64,000 nucleotides of DNA, taken from contig NZ_JAJAVG010000008.1 in the NCBI RefSeq assembly GCF_020531915.1, positions 1-64,000 on the forward strand. Reading direction: 5' to 3'. Below are positions 8,002 to 17,776 of the stretch, in pieces; positions within the stretch are counted from its first letter, which is position 1; each line of letters begins with the position of its first letter. A program made the position numbers and the translations under genes. Below the pieces are notes generated by a model. It did not search any database. It was not told the DNA's origin and saw only the letters and a list, made by a program, of their open reading frames with translations. Source of the stretch: Methylovorus mays. GTDB lineage: Bacteria; Pseudomonadota; Gammaproteobacteria; Burkholderiales; Methylophilaceae.

Positions 8002-9345
8002 TTGCCACGACTGTTTATATTTCAATTGAGATTATTCCCGCGCACCCTGCTGGCCAGGGCCATGCTACTGATTGCCATTCTGCTGGTAATCGGCCAGTAC
8101 GCCTCACTCAAAATCTTCGATTACTTCGAGCGCAAACCACGCGCCACAGCAGTTGCGCTGCAAGCAGTAACCGTCGTGAACTTCACTCGCGCATCGCTGC
8201 TTGCCGCTCATGAAAATCGCCGCCTGGCGCTTTTATCGGAGTTGTCGGGCAAGGAAGGCGTTCGCATTTACGCCGCAGACTTGCTGGAAGAAATCGAAAA
8301 GCTGCCGGATGATCCGGTGATTGCGCTGATAGCCGCCAAGATCAAGGAAAAGCTGGGCAATGAAACCATTGTGGCGGTGAATCATTTCGGCATCCCTGGT
8401 CTGTGGGTGAGTTTCACGATTGGTCAAGATGATTACTGGGTGGTCATTCCACGCATACAGGTGGATAGACCCTTCCCATGGCAATGGCTGGGATGGGGGG
8501 CGCTGGTCATCCTGCTTTCCCTGGCAGGTGCCTATTTGCTGGCCGCGCGCATCAACCGCCCTCTCAGCCTGCTAATCCGTTCAGCAGATCGCCTGCGTAA
8601 AGGTGAGCAACCGCCCAAGTTGCCAGAGGATGGCCTGGATGAGCTGAGCGATGTGAACCATGCATTTAATGACATGATGGAAGCCTTGGCCCGGCTGGAT
8701 TCCGAACGTACCTTGCTGCTGGCCGGGGTTTCGCATGATTTGCGCACCCCGCTGGCCCGTTTGCGCCTGTCAGTGGAAATGCTGCCAAATGAACTGGGTG
8801 ACAGCCTGAAAAACGGCATGATTCAGGACATCACGGACATGGATAACATCATCCACCAGTTCCTGGATTTCGTACGCGGGGTGGAGGGCGAACCGACGCA
8901 GATGATCGATATCAATGCCCTGCTGAAGTCGATTTATGATCGCCATACCCGTGCGGGCCGCCGCATGATCTTGCGACTGGCACCCACGCATCTGATACCG
9001 CTGCGTCCACTTGCCATGCACCGGCTGTTGGGCAACCTGATTGATAACGCCTTCAAATACGGCAGCAGCGAAGTCTCGGTTGAAACCAGAATCACCGCTG
9101 GCACCATTATCCTGAGCGTGCTGGACAATGGGCCTGGCATTCCTCCATCGCAGATCAGCCGCCTGTTGAGACCTTTTGAACGTCTGGACACCGCACGTGG
9201 CAATGAGAGTGGCAGTGGCCTGGGCCTGGCCATTGCTGACCGTATCGCCCGCCTGCACAAAGGCCATCTTGAATTGATCAACCGTCAGGAAGGCGGGCTC
9301 GAAGCACGCCTGATATTGCCTATCGTCAAGAATGTGGCAAATTAA
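8002..9345 (+). CDS. EnvZ-like sensor histidine kinase
   Basis: 447 residues from TTG 8002; no ATG or GTG is available between the previous stop and the first membrane segment, and this start preserves the EnvZ-like N-terminus (LRLFPRTLLARAMLLIAIL). Two membrane segments (about 17-36 and 158-180) flank a periplasmic domain, followed by HAMP, a DHp domain with phosphoacceptor His245 (GVSHDLRTPLARL) and an ATPase domain with N, G1 (DNGPGIP) and G2 (GSGLGLAI) boxes. It follows the OmpR-type regulator and is its likely partner. Confidence 0.92.
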   Translation: MPRLFIFQLRLFPRTLLARAMLLIAILLVIGQYASLKIFDYFERKPRATAVALQAVTVVNFTRASLLAAHENRRLALLSELSGKEGVRIYAADLLEEIEKLPDDPVIALIAAKIKEKLGNETIVAVNHFGIPGLWVSFTIGQDDYWVVIPRIQVDRPFPWQWLGWGALVILLSLAGAYLLAARINRPLSLLIRSADRLRKGEQPPKLPEDGLDELSDVNHAFNDMMEALARLDSERTLLLAGVSHDLRTPLARLRLSVEMLPNELGDSLKNGMIQDITDMDNIIHQFLDFVRGVEGEPTQMIDINALLKSIYDRHTRAGRRMILRLAPTHLIPLRPLAMHRLLGNLIDNAFKYGSSEVSVETRITAGTIILSVLDNGPGIPPSQISRLLRPFERLDTARGNESGSGLGLAIADRIARLHKGHLELINRQEGGLEARLILPIVKNVAN

Positions 9346-9411
9346 TTCTTATAAGCTCATGCAGGGCGATTAACGACTTGTCGCAAATCGCCTGCAGCTA
9401 CTCTGCCGGGA

Positions 9412-10800
9412 TCAGTCAGTTTTACCTTCAAACCACGCCAGCTTACTACGCAAACCAACGACACCGCCGATAACGATCAACGAAGGCGATTTCAGATGCG
9501 CCTCCGCGACCTTGGCGGCCAGATTCTGCAAACTTTCTGTCACCACGCGCTGACTGGGCAACGTCCCGTGCTGAACGACCGCTGCAGGGGTATCTGCAGA
9601 AAGGCCATGGGCAATGAGCTGCTGGCATATCTCTGATAACGCGGCCAGGCCCATGTAAATCACCACGGTTTGCTGCGGCCGCACCAAAGCCGTCCAGTCG
9701 AGGTCGACCGTACCATCCTTCAAGTGCCCGGTGGTAAAGATGCAGGTCTGGGCAAAATCACGGTGTGTGAGCGGGATCCCGGCATAGCTTGCCACGCCCG
9801 ATGCGGCTGTCACACCAGGCACCACCTGGAAAGGAACACCATGCGCCATCAGGGTTTCGATCTCCTCACCACCACGCCCAAAGATAAAGGGATCCCCCCC
9901 CTTGAGGCGCAACACGCGTTTACCCTCTTGCGCCAGTCGTACCAATAATTCATTGATCTCCTCCTGCGGAAGGGTGTGCTGATCACGCGCTTTGCCCACA
10001 TACACCAGCTCGGCATCACGCCGCACCAGTTCCATGACTTCCGGACTGACCAGCTTGTCATACACACAGACATCTGCCTGCTGCATCAGGCGCAAGGCAC
10101 GAAACGTTAGCAAATCAGGGTCGCCAGGACCACCTCCGACCAGATAGACCTCACCACGAGGAGCATGGGCTGGTTGTTCAAGTTTTTGCACCAGCGCAGC
10201 TTCGGCTGCAAGCTCCTGCCCGGCAAGCACTTGTTCCCCTATGGGGCCTTGCAAGACATCCTCCCAAAACATCCGACGTTGCTGGGTAGTAGGAAAATGC
10301 TGCTTCACGCGCTCACGGAATCGCGCCGCCAGCGTCGCCAATCGTCCATAAGTCGCTGGCACCATGGTTTCAATCTTGCTGCGTATGCTGCGCGCCAACA
10401 CCGGCGCAGCGCCACCGCTGGAGATGGCAATGACAATTGGCGAGCGGTCGACAATCGATGGCATGGTAAAGGTACACAAGGCAGGCGCATCGACCACATT
10501 GACCGGGATGTTGCGCGCCTGCGCTTGCTCCGACACCGCCTGATTGACCAGCTCATCATCGGTCGCGGCCACCACGAGGCGGGCGCCATCCAGCTGTTGT
10601 GGGTGAAAAGTCGCGGCGGTATGGAGAATGTCTCCCTGAGCAGCCAAGGCCTGCAGCTCAGGGTATAGATCGGGGGAACACACCTCAACGGCAGCCCCCG
10701 CTTTACGTAGCATGAGCACTTTGCGCGCCGCCACTTCACCGCCGCCAATCACTACGCAGCGCTGTTGCTTGATATTCATGAAAATTGGGAGTGCGTCCAT
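9412..10800 (-). CDS. cysG: Siroheme synthase (trifunctional CysG)
   Basis: 462 residues. N-terminal NAD-dependent precorrin-2 dehydrogenase/ferrochelatase (about 1-200; GGGEVAARKVLML is the dinucleotide-binding loop) fused to SAM uroporphyrinogen-III methyltransferase (about 215-455; VYLVGGGPGDPDLLT and LRLKGGDPFIFGRGGEE). It makes siroheme for sulfite or nitrite reductase. The start at 10800 (MDALPIFMNI) matches the family start. The gene stands alone, head-to-head with the heme-uptake genes, and links to the sulfate assimilation genes further along the window by pathway only. Confidence 0.95.
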   Translation of the reverse strand: MDALPIFMNIKQQRCVVIGGGEVAARKVLMLRKAGAAVEVCSPDLYPELQALAAQGDILHTAATFHPQQLDGARLVVAATDDELVNQAVSEQAQARNIPVNVVDAPALCTFTMPSIVDRSPIVIAISSGGAAPVLARSIRSKIETMVPATYGRLATLAARFRERVKQHFPTTQQRRMFWEDVLQGPIGEQVLAGQELAAEAALVQKLEQPAHAPRGEVYLVGGGPGDPDLLTFRALRLMQQADVCVYDKLVSPEVMELVRRDAELVYVGKARDQHTLPQEEINELLVRLAQEGKRVLRLKGGDPFIFGRGGEEIETLMAHGVPFQVVPGVTAASGVASYAGIPLTHRDFAQTCIFTTGHLKDGTVDLDWTALVRPQQTVVIYMGLAALSEICQQLIAHGLSADTPAAVVQHGTLPSQRVVTESLQNLAAKVAEAHLKSPSLIVIGGVVGLRSKLAWFEGKTD

Positions 10801-11083
10801 CCCGCTATTTTACACGCGGGCCCTGCCTGCCCGTTTCAATTTTTCTCACGGATGCATCATGAAGCAGGACAAATAAAGGCAAAACATCATCGTAAAAGCC
10901 CGTCACCATCAGTCTGTTGACACTGTATTTCCTAAAAAACAGCCCAAGGGGTTTTGTTGTAATAAGAACCATTCTCATTATATAATCACTGCATACATCA
11001 ACCATTCGATGGTGCAGCAAAGACTGCTCGCCATTAACTGCACCAGCCAGCGATTGCCAGCCCGTGCCTCACAGGAGGACACC
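10801..11083. promoter_or_regulatory. Divergent cysG / heme-uptake control region
   Basis: 283 bases. A promoter for the heme genes is visible: TTGTAA (10957-10962), 18 bases, TATAAT (10981-10986), with a Fur-like site inside the spacer. No other structure was recognised. Confidence 0.6.
10962..10980. promoter_or_regulatory. Fur box upstream of heme-uptake genes
   Basis: On the minus strand TAATGAGAATGGTTCTTAT, a good partial match to the GATAATGATAATCATTATC Fur consensus, placed between the -35 and -10 of the hmuS promoter, where bound Fur would block RNA polymerase under iron-replete conditions. Confidence 0.7.
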
Positions 11084-12160
11084 ATGCACGCCCGGCAGGA
11101 TGCCATCATTGAAGCTTTTAGCCGCATGCGGCGCGACAGCGGTTTACGCCATAGAGAAATTGCCGCCACCCTGGAAATAAGCGAGGGGGAGCTGATCGCC
11201 GCGCATTGTGGCCTGGACACAGCCAGCTCCGATAGCGATATGCAAGCGACACGGTTACGGCCAGATTTCCCCCAGATCATCGCCGCGATTGAACCCTTGG
11301 GTGAAGTCATGGCACTGACGCGCAATGAGAGCTGCGTGCATGAAAAATCCGGTATTTATCGCAAGGTCAGCCATCAGGGCCCCGTCGGCCTGGTATTAGG
11401 CGGCAGCATAGACCTGCGCTTGTTTTATCAGCAGTGGCGCCATGCATTTGCGGTGGAAGATCACACCAGCAAAGGCTTGCAACAAAGCCTGCAGTTTTTT
11501 GATGTCACCGGCACAGCTGTGCATAAAGTCTTTTTGAAATCAGAAAGCCATGCTGCGGCATACGCCCTCTTGATCCAGCAGTTCCGCGCAGACGATCAGT
11601 CAGGCGGCATGATCGTGGAGGCCGCCCGTCCATTGGCTGTCGCGCTGGATGACAGCGATATCGACATTGCCGGTTTTCGGCGGGACTGGGCTGCCATGAA
11701 AGACACGCACGAATTCTTTGGCTTGCTGAAGCAATACAAGCTGACACGCACACAAGGGCTGCGCCTTGCGGACCCAAGCTTCTCCACAGCGGTGGCTCCC
11801 GATGTCATTACCCGCTTGCTACAGTCTGCTGCCGCGGAAAATGTCGCCATCATGGTGTTCGTCGGCAACCCCGGCATCATCCAGATTCATAGTGGCCCGG
11901 TGCGCAATATCAAATTGATGGGCCCCTGGATCAATGTGCTCGACGAAGACTTTAATCTGCACTTGCGGCAGGATCTGATCGCCAACGCCTGGGTAGTACG
12001 AAAACCCACGGAAGATGGCATCGTCACCTCGCTCGAATTGTTTGATGCACAGGGCGAAAATATCGCCATGCTGTTTGGGGAACGAAAACCCGGCAAGCCT
12101 GAGCTTGAATCCTGGCGTGCCTTGATCAACGACCTGACGGAAGCAACATGCAGCGCATGA
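11084..12160 (+). CDS. hmuS: Hemin-degrading/transfer factor, HemS/HmuS family
   Basis: 358 residues from the ATG at 11084, chosen for the ACAGGAGGACACC ribosome site; a longer frame to 11009 starts within the promoter. The two-fold repeated HemS/ChuX-like fold covers residues about 30-350. Family members bind heme in the cytoplasm and pass it on or degrade it for iron. It is first in hmuS-hmuT-hmuU-hmuV and overlaps hmuT by 13 bases. Fur control is inferred from the box at 10962-10980. No TonB-dependent heme receptor is present in this window. Confidence 0.9.
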   Translation: MHARQDAIIEAFSRMRRDSGLRHREIAATLEISEGELIAAHCGLDTASSDSDMQATRLRPDFPQIIAAIEPLGEVMALTRNESCVHEKSGIYRKVSHQGPVGLVLGGSIDLRLFYQQWRHAFAVEDHTSKGLQQSLQFFDVTGTAVHKVFLKSESHAAAYALLIQQFRADDQSGGMIVEAARPLAVALDDSDIDIAGFRRDWAAMKDTHEFFGLLKQYKLTRTQGLRLADPSFSTAVAPDVITRLLQSAAAENVAIMVFVGNPGIIQIHSGPVRNIKLMGPWINVLDEDFNLHLRQDLIANAWVVRKPTEDGIVTSLELFDAQGENIAMLFGERKPGKPELESWRALINDLTEATCSA

Positions 12161-13077
12161 TCTCGGCACATCAGGAAGGGCAGGAAGGGCAGCCAGCCCT
12201 GCCATCGCGGCGGGCACATCTGCAACAATGGCTGGGGCTGGGCGCAATCGCATTTGCCGGGCTGCTGCCCCGCAGCGTGCATGCCGCCAATCAACGCCTG
12301 GTATGTGTCGGTGGTGCACTGACGGAAATTGTTTACGCATTGGGGGCATCTGCCGACTTGGCGGGCGTCGACACCACTTCGCTTTATCCACCGGCTGCAC
12401 AGGCACTGCCCAGCGTCGGCTATGCGCGCACCCTGTCCGCCGAAGGCATTCTGGCGCTCGCACCTTCCATGTTGCTGGCAACGGAAGATGCCGGACCACC
12501 CACCGTCATTCGCCAGATCGAAAACGCGGGCATTGCCGTGCATGTACTCGCCGCCAACCATCAGTTTGAAGGCTTGCTGCAGCGCGTACAAAAAGTGGGC
12601 GAGCTCACCGGCCATGTACGTGAAGCCACCGAGCTGCAAACCCGCCTGCGCACTGAATGGCAACTGGTCCGAACGAATGTTGAAGCGCATTCAGCGGCGT
12701 CGCCTCGCGTGCTGTTTATTCTTTCGCACTCCATGTCGCAGGTCATGGTGGCCGGACAAGATACCAGCGCAGATGCCATGTTGCGCTATGCCGGTGCCAG
12801 GAATGCCATGCAGGGCTTCACTGGTTTCAAGCCGCTGACGCCGGAAGCCGTGATTGCGGCACAACCCGACATTATCCTGTTAACGGACCTGGGCCTGAAA
12901 GCCGCAGGCAGCAAAGCCGCGATTCTCAAGCTGCCAGGCCTGGCGCAAACACCTGCCGGGCGCAAGCAGCGCATCGTCAGCATGGAAACCATGCTGCTGC
13001 TCGGCTTTGGCCCGCGCCTGCCGCTGGCGCTGAAAGAGCTGGACCGCTCCCTGCAATCTGCCATGCAGGCAGGATAA
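12148..13077 (+). CDS. hmuT: Heme ABC transporter periplasmic binding protein
   Basis: 309 residues. The N-terminal region has a possible twin-arginine signal (SRRAHLQQWLGLG then AIAFAGLL, cleavage near SVHA). The mature protein is a class III binding protein (about 45-305) with the heme-BP markers VCVGGALTEIVYALG and VGYARTLSAEGILALAP. It delivers heme to HmuUV. The frame overlaps hmuS by 13 bases; a second ATG three codons on (12157) is also possible. Tat export would be unusual for this family and should be regarded as tentative. Confidence 0.9.
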   Translation: MQRMISAHQEGQEGQPALPSRRAHLQQWLGLGAIAFAGLLPRSVHAANQRLVCVGGALTEIVYALGASADLAGVDTTSLYPPAAQALPSVGYARTLSAEGILALAPSMLLATEDAGPPTVIRQIENAGIAVHVLAANHQFEGLLQRVQKVGELTGHVREATELQTRLRTEWQLVRTNVEAHSAASPRVLFILSHSMSQVMVAGQDTSADAMLRYAGARNAMQGFTGFKPLTPEAVIAAQPDIILLTDLGLKAAGSKAAILKLPGLAQTPAGRKQRIVSMETMLLLGFGPRLPLALKELDRSLQSAMQAG

Positions 13078-13352
13078 GGTGAAAGCCGGCGTCTTCAATC
13101 ATGCATATTTCATCTGCGGTACTCCCCAAAATACCCCACCGGAATTTTCCAGAAATACCACAGCGAAATAGCGACTTATGCCATCCGGATACCCACCATG
13201 CCTGCACTCCATGGGCGACATGGCCGCCCTAGATGCTGAACTTTTCTATGCATATGCATGACGAATATAGAGTAAAAATCGATGCAAGCTGCACAACGGA
13301 TAGTCCGGCGCGGGCATGGCATAAGGCTGAACGATTGATCCGGGCCTGAGCA
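13078..13352. other. Unexplained gap inside the heme-uptake operon
   Basis: 275 bases between hmuT and hmuU, where overlap or short spacing is normal. There is a 12-bp palindrome ATGCATATGCAT (13248-13259). No coding frame, terminator or promoter pair is convincing. Confidence 0.5.
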
Positions 13353-14399
13353 ATGCGCATTCCCTTTCGCTCAACCCCAAGCGCACACTGGGGTAACAAA
13401 TGGCATGTAACGTTGCTGCTCGCCACCACCCTGTTGGCACTGGCAATAGCAAGTTCCATCGGCGCTGTGCCCATAAGCTGGCGCGATTGGCTGCCCCCCC
13501 TGCATGGCGAAAACACGGGTAATAGTTATGTCCTGTGGGAACTTCGCCTGCCAAGAACCCTGCTCGCCCTGTTGGCGGGCGGCATGCTGGGGGTAGCGGG
13601 TGCGCTGGCACAGGGCCTGTTTCGCAACCCTCTGGCAGACCCCGGTTTGCTGGGCGTGAATAGTGGCGCCGCATGTGCGGCCGCCCTGACCATCGTTTTC
13701 GCAGACAGCTTGCCTTGGGGGTTGCCAGCCGGACTGCGCCCATGGTTGTTGCCATTGGCCGCATTTGCTGGCGCGCTGCTGGTCTGTTTTACGCTGGATC
13801 GCGTGGCGCGGTGGATTACGCCGGGCTCCATCGCGGGATTACTGCTGACGGGGATTGCCCTGAATGCCATCGCAGTCGCTGTGCTGGGGCTTTGCACCTA
13901 TTTGTCGACGGACGAACAGCTGCGCAGCCTGAGCTTCTGGACCTTGGGTTCACTGGCGGGCGCTGGCTGGACTATCGTCGGAGTGGCGCTGCTGATGCTG
14001 CTGATGGCGATCTGGCAAGTACGCAGGCTGGCCCGTGCGATGAATGCACTGGCGCTGGGAGAAGCCGCGGCGGCGCATATCGGAATAGAGGTAGCGACAT
14101 TGCGCTCCCGCACCATTTTGATCGTGGCCCTGCTGGTCGGCGCCACCGTGGCATGGTGCGGCATGATCAGCTTTATCAGCCTGATCGCGCCACATCTGGT
14201 ACGCACTTTGCATGGTTCAGACCAGCGACGAGTTTTACCCTTGTCCATCTTTGTTGGCGGATTACTGTTACTAATCGCCGATACCTTGGCAAGGACACTG
14301 GCAACACCTGCTGAAATTCCGGTGGGCATCTTTACCGCCCTGCTTGGCGGGCCATTTTTTCTGATGCTGCTTAATCAAACACGTGAACGGATAGGATGA
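13353..14399 (+). CDS. hmuU: Heme ABC transporter permease (FecCD family)
   Basis: 348 residues with about ten membrane segments, of the FecCD/BtuC family. Markers include RLPRTLLALLAGGMLGVAG, FRNPLADPGLLGVNSGA and the C-terminal GMISFISLIAPHLVR coupling helix. It forms the membrane channel of the heme importer with HmuV. The 3' end overlaps hmuV by 4 bases (ATGA). The start at 13353 gives a short cytoplasmic tail before the first segment. Confidence 0.92.
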   Translation: MRIPFRSTPSAHWGNKWHVTLLLATTLLALAIASSIGAVPISWRDWLPPLHGENTGNSYVLWELRLPRTLLALLAGGMLGVAGALAQGLFRNPLADPGLLGVNSGAACAAALTIVFADSLPWGLPAGLRPWLLPLAAFAGALLVCFTLDRVARWITPGSIAGLLLTGIALNAIAVAVLGLCTYLSTDEQLRSLSFWTLGSLAGAGWTIVGVALLMLLMAIWQVRRLARAMNALALGEAAAAHIGIEVATLRSRTILIVALLVGATVAWCGMISFISLIAPHLVRTLHGSDQRRVLPLSIFVGGLLLLIADTLARTLATPAEIPVGIFTALLGGPFFLMLLNQTRERIG

Positions 14400-15238
14400 A
14401 CCCAGCTACCATCAACCTGATCAACCAGCCACTCCTGGTCATGGAGTCAGCCAGCCTGCGCCTGGGACGCCATCACTTTGGCCCTTATACCTTGACCTTG
14501 CATGCGGGCGAGCGCGTGGCCGTGCTGGGCCCCAGCGGCGCCGGCAAAACCACCCTGCTCAAGCTGGCATCGCGTGAGCTTCATCACTCTGGTGGCCATA
14601 TCAGCCTGCTGGGGCGGGATATCCGGCATTACAGCCTGCGCGAGATGAGCCGTCGACGCGCTGTGCTGGCGCAAACCACCCATGTCGCCTTCGGCATGCA
14701 GACCGAGCTGGTGGTGTCTCTGGGCCGTGCGGCACTAGAGATTGACCCGCACCTGACCACCATCGTGCACAACGCCATGCAACTGGCGCATGCCGCCCAT
14801 CTGGCGGGACGCAAGATGGATCAACTATCCGGCGGCGAGCAGGCCCGCATTCATCTCGCAAGGATATTTGCGCAACTATGGGATATAGAACAAGGGCTGG
14901 TGATGATGGATGAACCACTGGCGGCGCTGGACCCCGGCTTGCAAGGTGAATTGCTGGACAGCATGCAAAGTTATGCCGAAGCCCGCGGGCATGCCCTGCT
15001 CGCCATCCTGCATGACATCAATCAGGCCCTGCATGCGTTTGATCGCCTGCTGCTGGTCAACAATGGCCAACTGGAAAGCCAGGTAAAAGCCGATCTTCAC
15101 GCGCTGCCCGCCCTGCAATCGCTATATGGCATCCACCTAGGCAGTCTGATGACGCCCGATGGTCAGGCCGTGGTTTACCGCAAGAAGAACGCTGCTCTGA
15201 CAGCACGTCCGCAGGCACACAGCCATCTGAACAGCTGA
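14396..15238 (+). CDS. hmuV: Heme ABC transporter ATP-binding protein
   Basis: 280 residues. Walker A GPSGAGKTTLLK (near residue 44), signature LSGGEQARIHLARI, Walker B GLVMMDEPLAALDP and the switch His in AILHDINQALH are all present. It powers HmuU-mediated heme import. It is translationally coupled to hmuU. A C-terminal tail rich in Arg, Gln and His follows the ATPase domain. No strong terminator follows. Confidence 0.93.
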   Translation: MNPATINLINQPLLVMESASLRLGRHHFGPYTLTLHAGERVAVLGPSGAGKTTLLKLASRELHHSGGHISLLGRDIRHYSLREMSRRRAVLAQTTHVAFGMQTELVVSLGRAALEIDPHLTTIVHNAMQLAHAAHLAGRKMDQLSGGEQARIHLARIFAQLWDIEQGLVMMDEPLAALDPGLQGELLDSMQSYAEARGHALLAILHDINQALHAFDRLLLVNNGQLESQVKADLHALPALQSLYGIHLGSLMTPDGQAVVYRKKNAALTARPQAHSHLNS

Positions 15239-15264
15239 GTGTATGCCTGCTGCCATGACCTTGA

Positions 15265-15294
15265 TTGGCATTTAGCCTTGGGCTGGGCTACAAT
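15265..15294 (+). promoter_or_regulatory. Promoter for miaB and following genes
   Basis: TTGGCA (15265-15270), 18 bases, TACAAT (15289-15294), a near-consensus sigma-70 promoter about 110 bases before the miaB ATG. Confidence 0.55.
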
Positions 15295-15403
15295 TAGGCC
15301 TTAGCGTACTGTTTTTTTAAGATATTTTGCACCGAAACCTCCAGCTCTCCCCCCTTGTGCCGGCCATGCGCACATCCTCTGACTTGCGGTTGCCCACGCA
15401 ATC

Positions 15404-16735
15404 ATGAACACGCCAAAAAAAGTTTTCATCAAGACATTCGGCTGCCAGATGAACGAGTATGACTCGTCGCGCATGGCCGACATGCTGAATGCGGCCGATG
15501 GCATGCAGCCCACCGATAATCCGGAAGACGCAGACGTCATCCTGCTGAATACCTGCTCCGTGCGCGAAAAAGCCCAGGAAAAAGTATTCAGCCACCTGGG
15601 CCGTTTCATTCCGCTCAAGGAAAAGAACCCCAACCTGGTTATCGGTGTCGGCGGCTGCGTTGCCAGCCAGGAAGGCCAGCATATTGTCGATCGCGCACCT
15701 TATGTCGATGTGGTATTCGGCCCGCAAACGCTGCATCGCCTGCCGGAGTTGATCGCCAATCGCCGCAGCAGCGGATTGTCACAAGTGGATATCAGCTTCC
15801 CCGAAATCGAGAAATTCGACCACCTGCCCCCGCCACGCGTGGAAGGGGCGGCCGCGTTTCTCTCCATCATGGAAGGCTGCAACAAGTATTGCAGCTTCTG
15901 CGTGGTGCCTTATACCCGTGGCGAGGAGTTTTCGCGGCCATTTGAAGATATTCTGGTGGAGGCCATCCAGCTGGCGGAACAAGGCGTCAAGGAGATCACC
16001 CTGCTGGGCCAGAACGTCAATGCCTATCGCAGCACCAGTGCCGATGGCACGGCGGCAGACCTCGCCATGCTGATTGACTACATTGCCGAAATCCCGCAAA
16101 TTGAGCGCATACGCTTTACCACCTCGCACCCCAATGAAATGAGCGAAGCCCTGATCGATTGCTTCGCCCGCATTCCCAAGCTGGTCTCGCATCTACACCT
16201 GCCGGTGCAAGCCGGATCCGACCGGGTGCTGATGGGCATGAAGCGCAATTACACTGCGCTGCAATACAAATCCATCATCCGCAAGTTGCGCCGGGCGCGT
16301 CCGGATATCTGCATCACCTCCGACTTTATCGTGGGGTTTCCGGGCGAATCCGAACAGGACTTCACCGCTACGCTCAAACTGATGCAGGATGTGGGCTTCG
16401 ACTTCAGCTACAGCTTTACCTACAGCGCACGCCCCGGTACGCCCGCCTCCTATCTGCCGGACGACACCAGCGAAGAAACCAAGCTGGAGCGGCTCAGTCG
16501 CCTGCAGGAACTGAATGAAGCGCAAGGCAAGGCCGTGAGCGAATCCATGGTCGGCAGCGTGCAGCGTGTGCTGGTCGAAAGCCTGTCCAAAAAAGACAGC
16601 GGCGAACTGGCAGGCCGCACCGATAACAACCGTATCGTCAATTTCCCCGGTGACGCCAAGCTGATCAACCAGTTTGTCCATGTAAAAATCACCCAGGCCA
16701 TGCCGCACACCTTGCGTGGAGAATGCCTTGCCTAA
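15404..16735 (+). CDS. miaB: tRNA-2-methylthio-N6-dimethylallyladenosine synthase
   Basis: 443 residues. Order: N-terminal UPF0004 domain with cluster cysteines in [23 protein letters not shown] and GVGGCVAS; radical-SAM domain with the CNKYCSFC motif (near residue 155); C-terminal TRAM domain. It methylthiolates isopentenyl-A37 in tRNAs reading UNN codons, using two 4Fe-4S clusters. It starts the housekeeping run followed by phoH, ybeY and corC. Confidence 0.96.
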   Translation: MNTPKKVFIKTFGCQMNEYDSSRMADMLNAADGMQPTDNPEDADVILLNTCSVREKAQEKVFSHLGRFIPLKEKNPNLVIGVGGCVASQEGQHIVDRAPYVDVVFGPQTLHRLPELIANRRSSGLSQVDISFPEIEKFDHLPPPRVEGAAAFLSIMEGCNKYCSFCVVPYTRGEEFSRPFEDILVEAIQLAEQGVKEITLLGQNVNAYRSTSADGTAADLAMLIDYIAEIPQIERIRFTTSHPNEMSEALIDCFARIPKLVSHLHLPVQAGSDRVLMGMKRNYTALQYKSIIRKLRRARPDICITSDFIVGFPGESEQDFTATLKLMQDVGFDFSYSFTYSARPGTPASYLPDDTSEETKLERLSRLQELNEAQGKAVSESMVGSVQRVLVESLSKKDSGELAGRTDNNRIVNFPGDAKLINQFVHVKITQAMPHTLRGECLA

Positions 16736-16792
16736 GCGCCTCCTTGCCCTTTTAACTGATGCACCTATTGCCCCTTGGGCGGTCACCCCATA

Positions 16793-17776
16793 ATGGACAT
16801 TACCCTTAGCCCCGAAGACAACCTGCGTCTTGCCAACCTGTGTGGCGCGCTGGATGAAAACCTCAAGCAGATCGAAGACGCCCTGGATGTTGGCATCGCG
16901 CGCCGTGGCGCGCATTTCCGCTTCTCTGGCGAGCAAAGCAATGTGCGCATTGCCGCGCAACTGATCGAAAACTTTTACGATCGCGCCAGCAAACCCGTGA
17001 GCCTGGAAGAGATACAGCTGGGGCTGGTCGAGATAGACCGCATGAAGCCGGAAGATGTACAAAAGGAAATGCCGGTGCTGATGACGCGCCGTCAGGATCT
17101 GCATGGCCGCACGCCGCGCCAGGTCAGTTATCTGCAACAGATTCAGGACTTTGACATTACCTTTGGCATTGGCCCGGCAGGTACGGGCAAAACCTATCTG
17201 GCGGTGGCCAGCGCAATTGATGCCATGACCCGTGACAGGGTGAAGCGCATTGTTCTGGTGCGTCCGGCGGTGGAAGCAGGCGAGCGACTGGGCTTTCTGC
17301 CAGGCGATCTGGCACAGAAAGTCGACCCTTACCTGCGCCCTCTGTATGACGCCTTGTACGACCTGGCAGGCTACGATACGGTGAACAAGATGTTTGAACG
17401 CGGTGCGATTGAAGTGGCCCCGCTGGCATACATGCGCGGTCGCACCCTGAACCAGAGCTTCATCATTCTGGATGAAGCGCAGAACACCACGCCGGAACAA
17501 ATGAAGATGTTCCTCACCCGCATCGGTTTTGGCACCAAAGCCGTGATTACGGGCGATGTCACCCAGATCGACCTTGGACGCGGCCAGAAGAGTGGCCTGG
17601 TCGAAGCCAAGCAGGTGCTGAAAGACGTGCGCGGCATTGCCTTTACCCACTTCCTGTCGGAAGACGTGGTGCGCCATCCGCTGGTACAGAAGATCATCAA
17701 TGCCTACGAAAACTTTGATAGCGAGCGGCACGCACAGCCGCATGACCCTGACCGTCGAGGGCGTTCCGATGCCTAG
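16793..17776 (+). CDS. PhoH-like ATPase
   Basis: 327 residues from the ATG at 16793 (an in-frame TTG at 16775 is less likely). Walker A GPAGTGKTYLAVA and Walker B FIILDEAQNTT mark the PhoH core (about 110-310). N-terminal MDITLSPEDNLRLANLCG and the KH-like region RGAHFRFSG are typical for PhoH/YbeZ. YbeZ works with YbeY in rRNA maturation and quality control. The stop overlaps the ybeY start by 8 bases, which supports a joint role. Confidence 0.94.
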   Translation: MDITLSPEDNLRLANLCGALDENLKQIEDALDVGIARRGAHFRFSGEQSNVRIAAQLIENFYDRASKPVSLEEIQLGLVEIDRMKPEDVQKEMPVLMTRRQDLHGRTPRQVSYLQQIQDFDITFGIGPAGTGKTYLAVASAIDAMTRDRVKRIVLVRPAVEAGERLGFLPGDLAQKVDPYLRPLYDALYDLAGYDTVNKMFERGAIEVAPLAYMRGRTLNQSFIILDEAQNTTPEQMKMFLTRIGFGTKAVITGDVTQIDLGRGQKSGLVEAKQVLKDVRGIAFTHFLSEDVVRHPLVQKIINAYENFDSERHAQPHDPDRRGRSDA

